Of a DNA stretch of 64,000 bases, positions 15,948 through 26,307 are shown in pieces. Position 1 is the stretch's first letter. Every line of letters starts with the position of its first letter. This DNA is from GCA-2731375 sp964344935 (GTDB lineage: Bacteria > Pseudomonadota > Alphaproteobacteria > GCA-2731375). The position numbers and the translations under genes were made by a program. A model generated the notes under the pieces. The model made no database searches. It saw nothing but the letters and a program-made list of their open reading frames with translations, and was not told the origin of the DNA. The stretch spans positions 1-64,000 of the forward strand of contig CAYFPL010000009.1 of NCBI GenBank assembly GCA_964344935.1, in the 5' to 3' direction.

Positions 15948-18061
15948 AGCAGTGCAGCAAGCATAGCCGCCGCCCTTTGCGCGCCGTCGGTTTCCACATC
16001 CCTGAAAGTCATTGGTGCCCCAAGTGTCTCTACCATGGCGGCTGCGATGGCATCAGGGTCGGCATCGGCATAATCCATCCGTCGGCCGGCGTTATAACGC
16101 TGCAGGCGCTGGTGGACGTGGAAATTCTGTTCGAAGTGATTGCGTAGGGGGAAGTAGATGAAGGGCGTCTTGGCGGCCGTCAGTTCCATGCAGGTGGTCA
16201 GTCCGCCCTGCACCAGGGCTAAGTCGCAGGCCGCCAGATGGCGGTGCAGATCCGGCACGAAGGCGCGCAGTTCTATTTCAGTAGGAGCGGAAAGCGACGC
16301 GGGATCGATACGCGGGCCCGTTACCATGATCATCCGCAACTCTGGAACCCGCGCCTTCGCCGCCGGATAGGCTGCGAGGATGCGGCGGAGGAGCGGCGCA
16401 CCGACGCCCGAGCCGCCCACGGTAACAATGCAGACCTTTTCGCCGTCCTCATAGCCGAATTGCCGGCGCAAAGCGGCCCGATCGCCAAGATCGTCAGGGC
16501 CGAAACCGGTGATATAACCGCAGAAGTCGAAATGCTCCTCTGTCCAGTCCCGAATTCCCGGCAGATCGGCGCCGAAGGTGCCGGGTACAATGTCGTCCGG
16601 ACTACCGACAAAGATGGCGCGGTCGCGCAGATGCGGCGCAGCTTCGATATGGCCGATCATCTCGGCGTTGTAGTCGGCGGTCAGAAAGGCCTCGTGCTCG
16701 CCGCCCTCTGGCATGGGCATGAAGCCGACGAAATCCGTCAACCAAGCCAATTGTGTCCGTTTCAGTTCCGGATGTTCGTGCCAGAAGTGATCCACATCCC
16801 AGGCCTCGTCCGCGATCACCAGGTCGTATCGGCCCTGTTCCAGCACCTCCTGGAAGACCATGAAATTTGCGATCAGGATCTCGTCCATGTTGCGCAGAGC
16901 CTGAAATGCGTTCAAATCATGCTCGCCGCTTTCGGCCTCGATATGTTGGGATTCATTGGCCAGCAGCCTGGAGGCGGGATGAATGGTTTCATGGTTGGCA
17001 TTCAGCAGCCGGGTCACCGGATCCTGGGCCAGCCAATCCACCTGTATGCCGGGATGCAGACTGCGTAGTTCCTTTGCGATGGCCAGATCGCGCCGTCCAT
17101 GACCCAGCCCGATGGGCGAGGATAGATACAAGACGCGTTTGTCGCCGCCATTGCCTTTGCCATTGCTCGACTTCGGGGCCTGTTTCGGGGCGCCCAATTG
17201 GCGGTCGAGGAAATCACGGATCAGAATGTTGATTTTGGCTGGGAAGCGCCCGGCCGGGATGTGTCCGGTGCCGGGGAGCAGGATCAGTTCCGCGCCGGTC
17301 AGTTCGGCGACACGCTCGCTTTTGCCTTTGGGCTGGATTTGATCGTCCTCGCCATGGATCAGCAACAGCGGGCAGGCGACGCGCTTGAACATCTCCTCGC
17401 TGATCTCATAGGTCTCCGATGGTACGAGCCGTGCCATGACCGTTTTGGCCAGGGTTTCACCGTCGGTCTCCAGACCCCAGATCCGGCTGTCCTCCAGCTG
17501 CTTTGTGGAATGGGCTTCGTTGAACATGTTGGAGGTAAAGAAGTCTACGAAATCCGGGTACTCGCGCTGCCAATAATCTGAATTAAACTTCTGCCAGCCC
17601 TCAGGCGCGTCATAGTGGGCCTGGAAATTCTCTGGTGTAATAAATCCATAGTCCGGCTGAATCGGAAAATTGCCGTTCATGAGCACCGCCGCGCGCACCC
17701 GCTCTGGGTGGAAAGCGCACAGGATGGCGCCGAAAAATGCCCCCAAGGAAAGGCCAATCACCACCGTCTGTTCAATATTCAGGTGATCGAGCACTGCAAG
17801 GGCATCGCCGACGACATTGTCAGGATGATAGGCGGCGACGTCCTCGGGCCGGTCCGAGCCGCCGTTGCCCCGGGGGTCGAGAGCGATGCAGCGGTAACGT
17901 TGGCTGAAATAGGGCAGTTGTGCCTTCCATTTCCGGGCATGGCCAATGGGAAAGGCCGGCAAGAACAGCAGCGTCTCTTCTCCGTCGCCATAGACTTCGA
18001 AATGAACTCTAACTCCGTCCCGGTCAATATGGCCGTCGAGATCTGGGTATTTCGCGCGCAT
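15944..18061 (-). CDS. Alpha/beta hydrolase fused to a GT28/MGT-type glycosyltransferase
   Basis: A 705-residue two-domain protein. Residues 1-290 are an alpha/beta hydrolase with nucleophile elbow GLSLG (Ser105), acid region HGEDDQ (about 236-241) and His267 in LPGTGHIPAG. A Lys/Gly/Ser-rich linker (about 291-307) leads to residues 308-705. These resemble MurG/macrolide-type glycosyltransferases: the opening LYLSSPIGLGHGRRDLAIA, then VTVGGSGVGAPLLRR, and the nucleotide-sugar motif LVQGGLTTCMELTAAKTPF followed by PLRNHFEQNFH. Both halves look complete, so the gene is a real fusion. A TetR gene ends 36 bases upstream on the same strand. Function unknown; coupled acyl or ester removal and glycosylation of a secondary metabolite or xenobiotic is one idea. 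Confidence 0.82.
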   Translation of the reverse strand: MRAKYPDLDGHIDRDGVRVHFEVYGDGEETLLFLPAFPIGHARKWKAQLPYFSQRYRCIALDPRGNGGSDRPEDVAAYHPDNVVGDALAVLDHLNIEQTVVIGLSLGAFFGAILCAFHPERVRAAVLMNGNFPIQPDYGFITPENFQAHYDAPEGWQKFNSDYWQREYPDFVDFFTSNMFNEAHSTKQLEDSRIWGLETDGETLAKTVMARLVPSETYEISEEMFKRVACPLLLIHGEDDQIQPKGKSERVAELTGAELILLPGTGHIPAGRFPAKINILIRDFLDRQLGAPKQAPKSSNGKGNGGDKRVLYLSSPIGLGHGRRDLAIAKELRSLHPGIQVDWLAQDPVTRLLNANHETIHPASRLLANESQHIEAESGEHDLNAFQALRNMDEILIANFMVFQEVLEQGRYDLVIADEAWDVDHFWHEHPELKRTQLAWLTDFVGFMPMPEGGEHEAFLTADYNAEMIGHIEAAPHLRDRAIFVGSPDDIVPGTFGADLPGIRDWTEEHFDFCGYITGFGPDDLGDRAALRRQFGYEDGEKVCIVTVGGSGVGAPLLRRILAAYPAAKARVPELRMIMVTGPRIDPASLSAPTEIELRAFVPDLHRHLAACDLALVQGGLTTCMELTAAKTPFIYFPLRNHFEQNFHVHQRLQRYNAGRRMDYADADPDAIAAAMVETLGAPMTFRDVETDGAQRAAAMLAALL

Positions 18062-18097
18062 CGTCTCCTCCCTGGTCAGATGCCCAAATGTTGCTAT

Positions 18098-18754
18098 TCA
18101 CTCCTTACTGTCGCTTTCGATTGCGGCGATCAGATCGCCAATGGCCCGCAGGGGCCGCAGATGGCATTGCGGATCGTCACCGCCCATGAGCAGAAAGACT
18201 TCAACGCCGATGAACATGGAACCGACCATTCTGGCCAAGTCATCGGCCTCAAGGCCGTTGACTGGTCCGTTACGTTCGACAAACCTTTCGGCCACCTCCG
18301 TGAGGAGATCCACCCAACCCTTGTGACCCAGACGCACCCGCGCCGCGATGTCAGGGTTCGACCAGCCGGCGGCGGTCAGTTCTTGCATCACGCGGACATA
18401 GCCCGATGCCATGTCCTCTTCCAGATAATCGCAGGCCAGATCCCATTGTTGCGCCAGGCTAAGATCGGACGCGAACATGGCCTTTTGCCGTTCCAGAAGG
18501 CGAAGATTGAGGAATTCGTAGAGGGCCAGTAGCAAGCCTTGCTTGGAGCCGAAATGGTAGTGGATCTGGCTCAACGGCACGCCGGCGCGTTCGGCCACGC
18601 GCCGCGTTGACAGCCCCGCGAAACCGTCTTCGGACAGGCATTGTTCGGCCGCCGTCAGCAAATCCTCTCGCGCCTGGCGTGATTTTCGCGTGCGGCCGTC
18701 CGCCATAGCAGCGCCTGCGACGCCGTCGGGGGCACCATGTTCGATGGTGCTCAT
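18098..18754 (-). CDS. TetR/AcrR-family transcriptional regulator
   Basis: A 218-residue regulator with an N-terminal TetR helix-turn-helix (AREDLLTAAEQCLSEDGFAG, then STRRVAERAGVPLSQIHYHFGSK). A variable helical ligand domain follows. I start at the ATG at 18754 (MSTIEHGAPDG), which has an AGGTG about 8 bases upstream; an earlier in-frame start at 18814 and a later ATG at 18709 are possible. It lies 36 bases ahead of the hydrolase-glycosyltransferase fusion on the same strand, so it probably regulates that gene and itself. The palindrome at 18904-18915 upstream is a candidate operator. The inducer is unknown. Confidence 0.88.
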   Translation of the reverse strand: MSTIEHGAPDGVAGAAMADGRTRKSRQAREDLLTAAEQCLSEDGFAGLSTRRVAERAGVPLSQIHYHFGSKQGLLLALYEFLNLRLLERQKAMFASDLSLAQQWDLACDYLEEDMASGYVRVMQELTAAGWSNPDIAARVRLGHKGWVDLLTEVAERFVERNGPVNGLEADDLARMVGSMFIGVEVFLLMGGDDPQCHLRPLRAIGDLIAAIESDSKE

Positions 18755-18903
18755 CGCCGCGCACCTATAGTTGCGCCCAATACCACTGATCCCATCGCGC
18801 GCAAATCCGAACAATCTGATGGTTGGAATTTGTCTCTCACGGCACCCTTCCCCGCGTTGGTCTTCTGCTGAAGGCCTTCACTTCAAGTGAGATGAACAGA
18901 AGT

Positions 18904-18915
18904 TCGGTCGACCGA
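18904..18915. promoter_or_regulatory. Palindrome upstream of the TetR gene, candidate operator
   Basis: TCGGTCGACCGA is a perfect 12-bp palindrome. It continues into a second half site, so that 18903-18920 reads TTCGGTCGACCGACCGAA. Repeated CGGTCG/CGACCG half sites are common in TetR operators. It lies 150 bases upstream of the chosen TetR start, a little far for simple autorepression. The remaining space to 19055 holds no gene I can support. Confidence 0.45.
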
Positions 18916-19055
18916 CCGAATATTATGCATAGGCGGATCAGATGTCAAATACCAAGTTGGCTTTGCAGGATCGTCCCGAACGCTGAAATGTTTAGAGAAG
19001 GCGGATTTGAATTCCTCTACCTGGCCCTGCCCCGCATATGGGTCTCAATGACCGT

Positions 19056-19895
19056 TCACTCATCCACCATTCGTTCGGATTGGTAGAAGGACCAGATCAG
19101 CCCGAGGCCGGCCGCGAACGTCAGATCCTCGCGGAACAGCGGGCTATCTTCGTTGGCGGCGCCATGGTGGCTGTTGACATTGCCAGCCAGAAACATACGC
19201 AGGTGTCTCGTCAGGGGATACAGCAGCCGCAGGCTCAATTTGCTGCCGAGATAGCCCCCTTCCCCGTTGTAAAGCGGCCGCGCGGCGTTCACAAAGGGCG
19301 CGTCCACCTGATAGAAATAATCCTGCAGGTCCTCGTCCGTGAACGTGGCCGAGATGCCCAGTTTCAACTTGAAGCCCGTCTCAAGAAAATTCTCATGTTG
19401 ATAGGCGACCTGTGGCTCAAGCAGAAAGCCCTGGTGTTCTACGCTGGAAAAATCCGACGAGAAGACGGCCCGCAGGGGTAATTCAAAATCCAGCTTGGCC
19501 CAGCGGGCTGCCCTGGCGAAAGTCCATTGCAGGCGCGGGCCCAGTTCGGCGAGATAATCCAGGTCGGGCATACCTTGGCGGGCATCGTTGTCGTCCGATT
19601 CCGCATCCAGGGAGCCTGACAAGGATACATCAAGCTCGAAATCCGGGTTGTGAACCAAACGCCCGCGCAACAGCCCCTTGCGGTCGGAACGGATGAATTT
19701 TCCGCGATAAATGGGAAACGGCAGGGCAATGCCGTTGAAATGGTTCTCCCCTGCCGCAGGATAATCCGGCAGATACCCCGCCCCGCCGGCCACGCCCAGT
19801 TCGAATAGCGGTTTTTGTTCCGCCAGCGCCGGCAGCGGGCCAATCAGGAAGCCAAGCGCCACGGCGAACGCCTTGAAACATCGCGTCAAACTCAT
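19056..19895 (-). CDS. MipA/OmpV-family outer-membrane protein
   Basis: A 279-residue outer-membrane beta-barrel protein. The signal peptide is MSLTRCFKAFAVALGFLIG followed by PLPALAEQ, with cleavage expected after ALA at residue 25. Family marks are ELGVAGGAGYLPDYP at the mature N-terminus, alternating aromatic/hydrophobic strands throughout, and a C-terminal strand GLGLIWSFYQS. The length fits MipA/OmpV (240-280). MipA scaffolds murein synthases in E. coli, while most relatives have no assigned role. It is divergent from the rrf2-suf operon with 167 bases between the starts. Family call is good; function is open. Confidence 0.85.
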   Translation of the reverse strand: MSLTRCFKAFAVALGFLIGPLPALAEQKPLFELGVAGGAGYLPDYPAAGENHFNGIALPFPIYRGKFIRSDRKGLLRGRLVHNPDFELDVSLSGSLDAESDDNDARQGMPDLDYLAELGPRLQWTFARAARWAKLDFELPLRAVFSSDFSSVEHQGFLLEPQVAYQHENFLETGFKLKLGISATFTDEDLQDYFYQVDAPFVNAARPLYNGEGGYLGSKLSLRLLYPLTRHLRMFLAGNVNSHHGAANEDSPLFREDLTFAAGLGLIWSFYQSERMVDE

Positions 19896-19998
19896 GAAGG
19901 ACCTTTAATGGAGAGGACAAACTTCCTGCCCCTTTTAGCAAATGCTGCTGAAATAGGAACAAAATTACTGTGAACCGTCCGGTGCAGCAGCATGCCGC

Positions 19999-20026
19999 TT
20001 GACAACGTCGTCGCTTCCGCTATTTA
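19999..20026 (+). promoter_or_regulatory. Sigma-70-type promoter of the rrf2-suf operon
   Basis: TTGACA at 19999-20004 and TATTTA at 20021-20026, with a 16-base spacer, make a good housekeeping promoter 37 bases before the rrf2 ATG. The regulator box at 20031-20045 overlaps the expected transcription start, so a bound protein would block initiation. Confidence 0.65.
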
Positions 20027-20030
20027 AACA

Positions 20031-20045
20031 GGACCAAATTAGTCC
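20031..20045. promoter_or_regulatory. Candidate Rrf2/IscR-type operator for the suf operon
   Basis: GGACCAAATTAGTCC is an imperfect 15-bp palindrome: 7-bp arms with one mismatch around a central A. It resembles the GACTnnnTTAGTC-like boxes bound by IscR-type Rrf2 proteins. It lies between the promoter and the rrf2 start, fitting autoregulation. The first 12 bases recur upstream of sufA at 26267-26278. Confidence 0.6.
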
Positions 20046-20062
20046 TTTTTATGAGGTGGCAG

Positions 20063-20568
20063 ATGATCCGCCTAAATAAAATGACGGATTACGCCGTTGT
20101 CATGCTCAGCCACATGGCTGGGGACGGCGGAAAAGTGGTCACAGCGGCGCAGATGGCGGAAGGCTCCGGAGTGCCCCTGCCCTCGGCCTCGAAGCTGATG
20201 AAACAGCTGAACAAGGCCGGTATTCTGAAATCACAGCGCGGCGCAGGCGGCGGCTATTGCCTGGAACGACCGGCCAGTGACATCACCGTGGCGGAGATCG
20301 TCATCGCCCTGGAGGGGCCTATCGCGCTTACAGCTTGCATCGACGGTGCCGATACCTCCTGCGATTCCATGCCGCAATGCGCTATGAGCGGCCATTGGAA
20401 CCAGGTCAACCGGGCCATCCAGGTGGCCCTGGAGGGCGTCACCCTGGCCGATATGATGCTGCCGGTGAATGCCTATCGGCCGGCCCCGCCGGAATTGATA
20501 TCCAAGATTAAATCCGAATCACAACATTCTGAAAATAAAAAGTTTTCCCAAACGGAAGATCGTGCCAG

Positions 20569-20572
<4 letters not shown>
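20063..20572 (+). CDS. Rrf2-family Fe-S-sensing regulator of the suf operon
   Basis: A 169-residue Rrf2/IscR-type regulator. The N-terminal winged helix is RLNKMTDYAVVMLSHMA followed by PLPSASKLMKQLNKAGILKSQRGAGGGY. The Fe-S-binding loop region contains three cysteines in TACIDGADTSCDSMPQCAMSGHW, as in IscR. It should bind an Fe-S cluster and adjust suf expression to cluster demand. I start at ATG 20063, with GAGG 6 bases upstream, rather than the in-frame GTG/ATG a few codons earlier. The stop overlaps the sufB start by 4 bases, so it is the first gene of the operon. Whether to call it iscR or sufR is uncertain. Confidence 0.92.
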
Positions 20573-22026
<1,454 letters not shown>

Positions 22027-22030
22027 AAAA

Positions 22031-22789
22031 ATGAGTAACATGTTGGAAATCAAGGGTTTGCACGCTGTCGTCGATGGCACGGAAATCCTCAAGGGTATCG
22101 ATCTGACCATTGGCGCGGGCGAGGTACACGCCATCATGGGGCCGAACGGCTCCGGCAAAAGCACGCTCTCTTATGTGCTTTCGGGCCGGGACGGCTATGA
22201 CGTCACCGCCGGTTCCATTACCTATCGCGGCCGGGATCTGAGCGAACTGTCGGTGGAGGAACGGGCCGCCGAAGGGCTGTTTTTGGGCTTTCAGTATCCA
22301 GTGGAACTGCCGGGCGTTTCGTCCACGACGTTTCTTAAAACCGCTTTGAACGCGATCCGCCGGCAGCGGGGCGAAGAGGAACTGGATGCGGTGCAGTTCA
22401 TGAAACGTCTGCGCCAACATACCAAGAGCCTGAATATCTCGGACGACATGCTGCGCCGGGGCGTCAACGAAGGTTTCTCGGGCGGTGAGAAGAAACGCAA
22501 CGAAATCCTGCAGATGGCCCTGCTGGAACCCTATATGGCAGTACTCGATGAGACCGACAGTGGCCTGGATATCGACGCCCTGAAAGTCGTGGCCGAGGGG
22601 GTGAACGCCCTGCGCGGGCCGGCCCGTTCCATGCTGGTGATCACCCATTATCAACGCCTGTTGGATTACATCGTGCCCGACTATGTGCATGTCCTGGCCC
22701 AAGGCCGGATCGCCCGCTCGGGCGGCAAGGAACTGGCCCTGGAGCTGGAGGAAAAGGGCTACAGCGAATTCCTGGGCGAGGCGGCATAG
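22031..22789 (+). CDS. sufC: Fe-S assembly ATPase SufC
   Basis: A 252-residue ABC-type ATPase that powers the SufBCD scaffold; it is cytosolic and is not a transporter. The Walker A is GPNGSGKST, the signature is FSGGEKKRNEILQ, and the Walker B region ends VLDETDSGLDIDAL. All are the SufC versions, the last carrying the characteristic SGLDIDAL. The length matches E. coli SufC (248). It lies 4 bases after sufB and 3 before sufD, in one operon. Confidence 0.97.
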   Translation: MSNMLEIKGLHAVVDGTEILKGIDLTIGAGEVHAIMGPNGSGKSTLSYVLSGRDGYDVTAGSITYRGRDLSELSVEERAAEGLFLGFQYPVELPGVSSTTFLKTALNAIRRQRGEEELDAVQFMKRLRQHTKSLNISDDMLRRGVNEGFSGGEKKRNEILQMALLEPYMAVLDETDSGLDIDALKVVAEGVNALRGPARSMLVITHYQRLLDYIVPDYVHVLAQGRIARSGGKELALELEEKGYSEFLGEAA

Positions 22790-22792
22790 ACC

Positions 22793-24046
22793 ATGATGCC
22801 CGAAAGTTATCAGATCGAGTACGCTGCGACCCTGCCGGGCAGCGATTTGCCGTGGCTGGCGGAACTGCGCCGCAATGCGGCGGCGCGATTTACCGCCTCA
22901 GGTCTGCCCGATCGAAAAGTGGAAGAGTGGCGCTATACGGACCTGAAGGGGATAAAGGATCGTCTGTTCGCTGTTGATGACGCCGCTGCCGCCGATATGC
23001 CGCCCGCCCGGCTGGCCGGCAGTTTTCGGATGGTATTCACCAACGGCGCCCTGGCAGAGGCGGCCACGAACCTGCCCGATGGCGTGCGCCTGCTCGGCAT
23101 GGCGGAGGCGTTGCGGGAAGCACCGGATCGCCTCGCCGCAAGCCTGGCCGAAGACGACACCGTGCGTCATCTGCCCCTGCCCAGCCTCAATCAGGCCATG
23201 AGCCGTGATGGTTATGTCCTGATCGTCGATCCGGGCGTGATCCTAGAACGGCCCATCGAAATTCTGTTCCTCAATCAATCCGGCGCCCTCTACCCGCGGA
23301 ACCTGATAATCGCCGGCGCAGGCGCCCAGGTTTCCGTGCTCGAACACTATCTGGGCCAGGCCGATGGGGACTATGTCGTGAACGGGGTGACGGAAATCCA
23401 GGCGGAAGCCGGGTCCCAGGTCAAGCGCTACAAAATCCAAGACGAGGTGCAGAACGCCAGCCATATTGCCACCCTCTCCGCCAGCCTGGCGGAAGGTGCC
23501 GCCTTTGAGAACTTCGATTTCAACTTGGGCGGCCGCCTTGCCCGCAGCGAAATTCATGTGGCGCTCAACGGTGAAGGTGCGGCGGCGGATCTGAGTGGCA
23601 TCTACCTATTGCGCGGTGAACAACATTGCGACAACGCCATCCAGATGGATCATGTGGTCGGCGCCACCAACAGCCAACAGGACTATCGCGGCATCCTGGA
23701 CGATCGTGCCCATGGCGTTTTCCAGGGCAAGATCACCGTGCGGCCTGATGCTCAGGGGATCGACGGCCATCAGTTGAACAAGACCCTGTTGTTGTCCGAC
23801 AAGGCGGAGATCGACAGCAAGCCGGAACTGGAAATCCTTGCCGATGACGTCAAATGCAGCCACGGCGCCACAGCCGGCGAACTGGATGAATCGGGCCTTT
23901 TCTATCTCCGCTCCCGCGGCATTCCAGAACAGGAAGCGCAGCATCTGCTGATGACCGCCTTTGTTTCGCAGACCCTGGACAAGATCGGCGACGACGCCGT
24001 TCGCGATGTCATGGACCAGTTGGTGATGGAGTGGATGGGATCATGA
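22793..24046 (+). CDS. sufD: Fe-S assembly protein SufD
   Basis: A 417-residue SufD, partner of SufB in the scaffold and implicated in iron entry. Visible marks are KVEEWRYTDLKGI near the N-terminus, the beta-helical core, GRLARSEIHVALNGEGA, the QDYRGILDDRAHGVFQGKI region and the C-terminal KCSHGATAGELDE then FYLRSRGIPEQEA. The last includes the conserved Cys-Ser-His-Gly used in SufB-SufD contacts. Two adjacent ATGs (22793, 22796) could serve as the start. The stop overlaps the sufS start as ATGA. Confidence 0.95.
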   Translation: MMPESYQIEYAATLPGSDLPWLAELRRNAAARFTASGLPDRKVEEWRYTDLKGIKDRLFAVDDAAAADMPPARLAGSFRMVFTNGALAEAATNLPDGVRLLGMAEALREAPDRLAASLAEDDTVRHLPLPSLNQAMSRDGYVLIVDPGVILERPIEILFLNQSGALYPRNLIIAGAGAQVSVLEHYLGQADGDYVVNGVTEIQAEAGSQVKRYKIQDEVQNASHIATLSASLAEGAAFENFDFNLGGRLARSEIHVALNGEGAAADLSGIYLLRGEQHCDNAIQMDHVVGATNSQQDYRGILDDRAHGVFQGKITVRPDAQGIDGHQLNKTLLLSDKAEIDSKPELEILADDVKCSHGATAGELDESGLFYLRSRGIPEQEAQHLLMTAFVSQTLDKIGDDAVRDVMDQLVMEWMGS

Positions 24047-25311
24047 ACGACAGCGTCCAAACCGCCGCCCGGGCCGGTCATAACGTGGAAGGCGGCTTCG
24101 ATGTGGAGCGCATCCGCGAAGATTTCCCCATCCTGCGGCGCCAGGTGCATGGCAAGCCACTGGTCTATTTCGACAACGGTGCGTCGGCACAAAAGCCGCG
24201 CGCCGTGATTGATGCCATGACAGAGGTTCTGGAGAACGAGTACACCAATGTCCACCGCGGCGCCCATTACCTGAGCCAGATGCTGACTGACCGATACGAA
24301 GGCGTGCGCGAGAACATCGCCAGGTTCCTGAATGCGCCTTCGGACGAGCAGATCGTCATTACCCGCAACACCACGGAAGCTATTAATCTGGTGGCCCATT
24401 CCTATGGCAGGACGCACCTGGGCAAAGGCGATGGGGTGTTGATCACGGATATGGAGCATCACGCCAATATCGTGCCCTGGCAGTTGCTGCGGGATGAAAA
24501 AGGCATCGAGCTCAAGGTTTCTCCCATCGACGACCGCGGCGTCCTGGATATTGACGCCTATACGGCCCTCTTGGACCAGAACACCAAGCTGGTTTCCATC
24601 ACCCATTGTTCCAACGTCCTGGGCACTCATACACCGGCCAAGGAGTTGATCAAGCTGGCCCACGATCGGGGTATCCCCGTTTTGCTCGACGGCAGTCAGT
24701 CGGTGGTGCACAGCGTTATCGATGTGCAGGACCTGGACGTGGATTTCTTCGTCTTTACGGGCCACAAGCTCTATGGCCCAAATGCCATCGGCGTGCTGTA
24801 CGGTAAGCCTGAATTGCTCGCATCCATGACCCCCTACCAGGGCGGCGGCGATATGATCGCCAAGGTGACTTACGACAAGACCACTTATATGGAGCCCCCT
24901 CACCGCTTCGAGGCTGGCACCCCGCCCATAGTCGAAGCGATCGGTTTGGGCGCCGCCATCGACTATGTCTCAGCCATCGGCATGGACAAGATTGCGGCCC
25001 ACGAACAGGCGCTGTTGGCGTACGCGACCGAGCGGTTGACGGCCATGCCAGATATCAAACTGTTCGGCACGGCGCCGCACAAGGCGGCGATATTGTCTTT
25101 CATTCAGGAAGGTATCCACCCCTTCGATACGGCAGCGGCCTTGGATCGGGCCGGCGTCGCCGTCCGCGTGGGCCAGCATTGCGCGGAACCCCTGATGGCG
25201 CGCCTCGGTGTAGAAGGTACGGTGCGCGCCTCCTTGGGCATGTACAACACGACCGGCGAGATCGACGTCATGATCGATGCGCTGGAACGGGCCCGGGCCC
25301 TGTTCGGTTGA
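24043..25311 (+). CDS. sufS: Cysteine desulfurase SufS
   Basis: A 422-residue PLP enzyme (class V aminotransferase fold, group II desulfurase) that takes sulfur from cysteine and passes it to SufE. The PLP lysine is Lys242 in FTGHKLYGPN. The persulfide-forming cysteine is Cys380 in RVGQHCAEPLM. The cofactor histidine lies in DMEHHANIVPW. I start at ATG 24043, inside the sufD stop (ATGA overlap) with GGAG upstream; ATG 24031 is an in-frame alternative adding four residues. The following gene encodes its partner SufE. Confidence 0.96.
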   Translation: MNDSVQTAARAGHNVEGGFDVERIREDFPILRRQVHGKPLVYFDNGASAQKPRAVIDAMTEVLENEYTNVHRGAHYLSQMLTDRYEGVRENIARFLNAPSDEQIVITRNTTEAINLVAHSYGRTHLGKGDGVLITDMEHHANIVPWQLLRDEKGIELKVSPIDDRGVLDIDAYTALLDQNTKLVSITHCSNVLGTHTPAKELIKLAHDRGIPVLLDGSQSVVHSVIDVQDLDVDFFVFTGHKLYGPNAIGVLYGKPELLASMTPYQGGGDMIAKVTYDKTTYMEPPHRFEAGTPPIVEAIGLGAAIDYVSAIGMDKIAAHEQALLAYATERLTAMPDIKLFGTAPHKAAILSFIQEGIHPFDTAAALDRAGVAVRVGQHCAEPLMARLGVEGTVRASLGMYNTTGEIDVMIDALERARALFG

Positions 25312-25330
25312 GTTGGAGTAAGGCGACCAA

Positions 25331-25768
25331 ATGGCCATAGCACCGGAAAAATTGGCGCAGTACGAAGAGTATGTAGAAGCGCTGGATCTGCTCGATGAAG
25401 ACAGCCGCTTCGAATACATAATCGATATCGGCAAAAGGGCCGATAAAGAACCGTTTCCGCCCGAATGCATGGACGAGGCCCACATGATGCACGGCTGCAT
25501 GTCCAAGGTCTGGATCATCCATGACATCCACGACGGCAACCATTTTTTTCGCGGCCAATCGGATGCCATCATCGTCAAAGGTCTGGTCAGCATGATGACC
25601 GGGGCATTCAGCGGTTTAACGGCAGGGGAACTGGCGGAATTGACGCTGGATCATGTGCGCAACCTGAACCTGGGCGCGCTGACCATGCAACGTCAGGTCG
25701 GCATGATGGCCATGTTGAAACATATGCAGAAGTTGAGCCGCCAGGCGGATGTGGCCGCGGCGGAGTAG
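25331..25768 (+). CDS. sufE: Sulfur-acceptor protein SufE
   Basis: A 145-residue SufE that accepts persulfide sulfur from SufS and delivers it to SufB. The sulfur-carrying cysteine is Cys56 in MMHGCMSKVW; a second Cys46 precedes it. LLDEDSRFEYIIDIGK and the C-terminal NLNLGALTMQRQVGMM are further family segments. It lies 19 bases after sufS. The presence of SufE, not SufU, fits the proteobacterial SUF type. Confidence 0.94.
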   Translation: MAIAPEKLAQYEEYVEALDLLDEDSRFEYIIDIGKRADKEPFPPECMDEAHMMHGCMSKVWIIHDIHDGNHFFRGQSDAIIVKGLVSMMTGAFSGLTAGELAELTLDHVRNLNLGALTMQRQVGMMAMLKHMQKLSRQADVAAAE

Positions 25769-25817
25769 TTATGGGGAATTGTAGGTTTGTTTTGGGGACA
25801 GGAGTTGGGAAATAGAC

Positions 25818-26234
25818 ATGTCTGATATGGAATTCTATGGGGGCTATGATCCTTTCGGCCATCTCAACGGCCCGGAACTGGACGAGGATGGCAAGGCCCG
25901 TGCCGGCGAGGATTTGGCGGACGGTGTCGCGGTGGCCTCGGAAGCGGCCGTGATCGAGGCCATGCGGGAGGTCTATGACCCCGAAATCCCGGTGAATATT
26001 TTCGAATTGGGTCTTATCTATGATTATAAGATCGACGCGGCGGGATTCGTCGAAATCCAGATGACCTTGACGGCACCGGGCTGCCCTGTCGCCGGCATTC
26101 TGCCAGGCCATTTGGCCCGCACGGTATCGGAAGTTGACGGCGTCGGCCGTGTGGAAGTGGAATTGGTCTGGGATCCACCCTGGAGTATGGACATGATGTC
26201 GGAAGCGGCGAAAGTCGAATTGAATATGTTTTAA
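25818..26234 (+). CDS. sufT: SUF-associated MIP18/DUF59 protein SufT
   Basis: A 138-residue protein with a divergent N-terminus (residues 1-35) followed by a MIP18/DUF59 domain: EAMREVYDPEIPVNIFELGLIYD in its conserved parts, then the TAPGCPVAG cysteine loop and VWDPPWSMDMMSE near the C-terminus. SufT proteins act in Fe-S maturation under high cluster demand, probably at the transfer step. It is 49 bases after sufE and in the same orientation, as is common in alphaproteobacterial suf operons. Confidence 0.9.
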   Translation: MSDMEFYGGYDPFGHLNGPELDEDGKARAGEDLADGVAVASEAAVIEAMREVYDPEIPVNIFELGLIYDYKIDAAGFVEIQMTLTAPGCPVAGILPGHLARTVSEVDGVGRVEVELVWDPPWSMDMMSEAAKVELNMF

Positions 26235-26266
26235 GGCTTCTGCAAGCTTGCGGCTGCAGGATTAAG

Positions 26267-26278
26267 GGACCAAATTAG
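26267..26278. promoter_or_regulatory. Second copy of the Rrf2-box half, upstream of sufA
   Basis: GGACCAAATTAG is identical over 12 bases to the first part of the box at the rrf2 promoter (20031-20042). It then diverges (GGGG instead of TCC). It sits 30 bases before the sufA start, where an internal regulated promoter would be expected. Regulation by Rrf2 is inference. Confidence 0.45.
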
Positions 26279-26307
26279 GGGAACGTGGGGAAAGCGAGAA
26301 CGGGACG

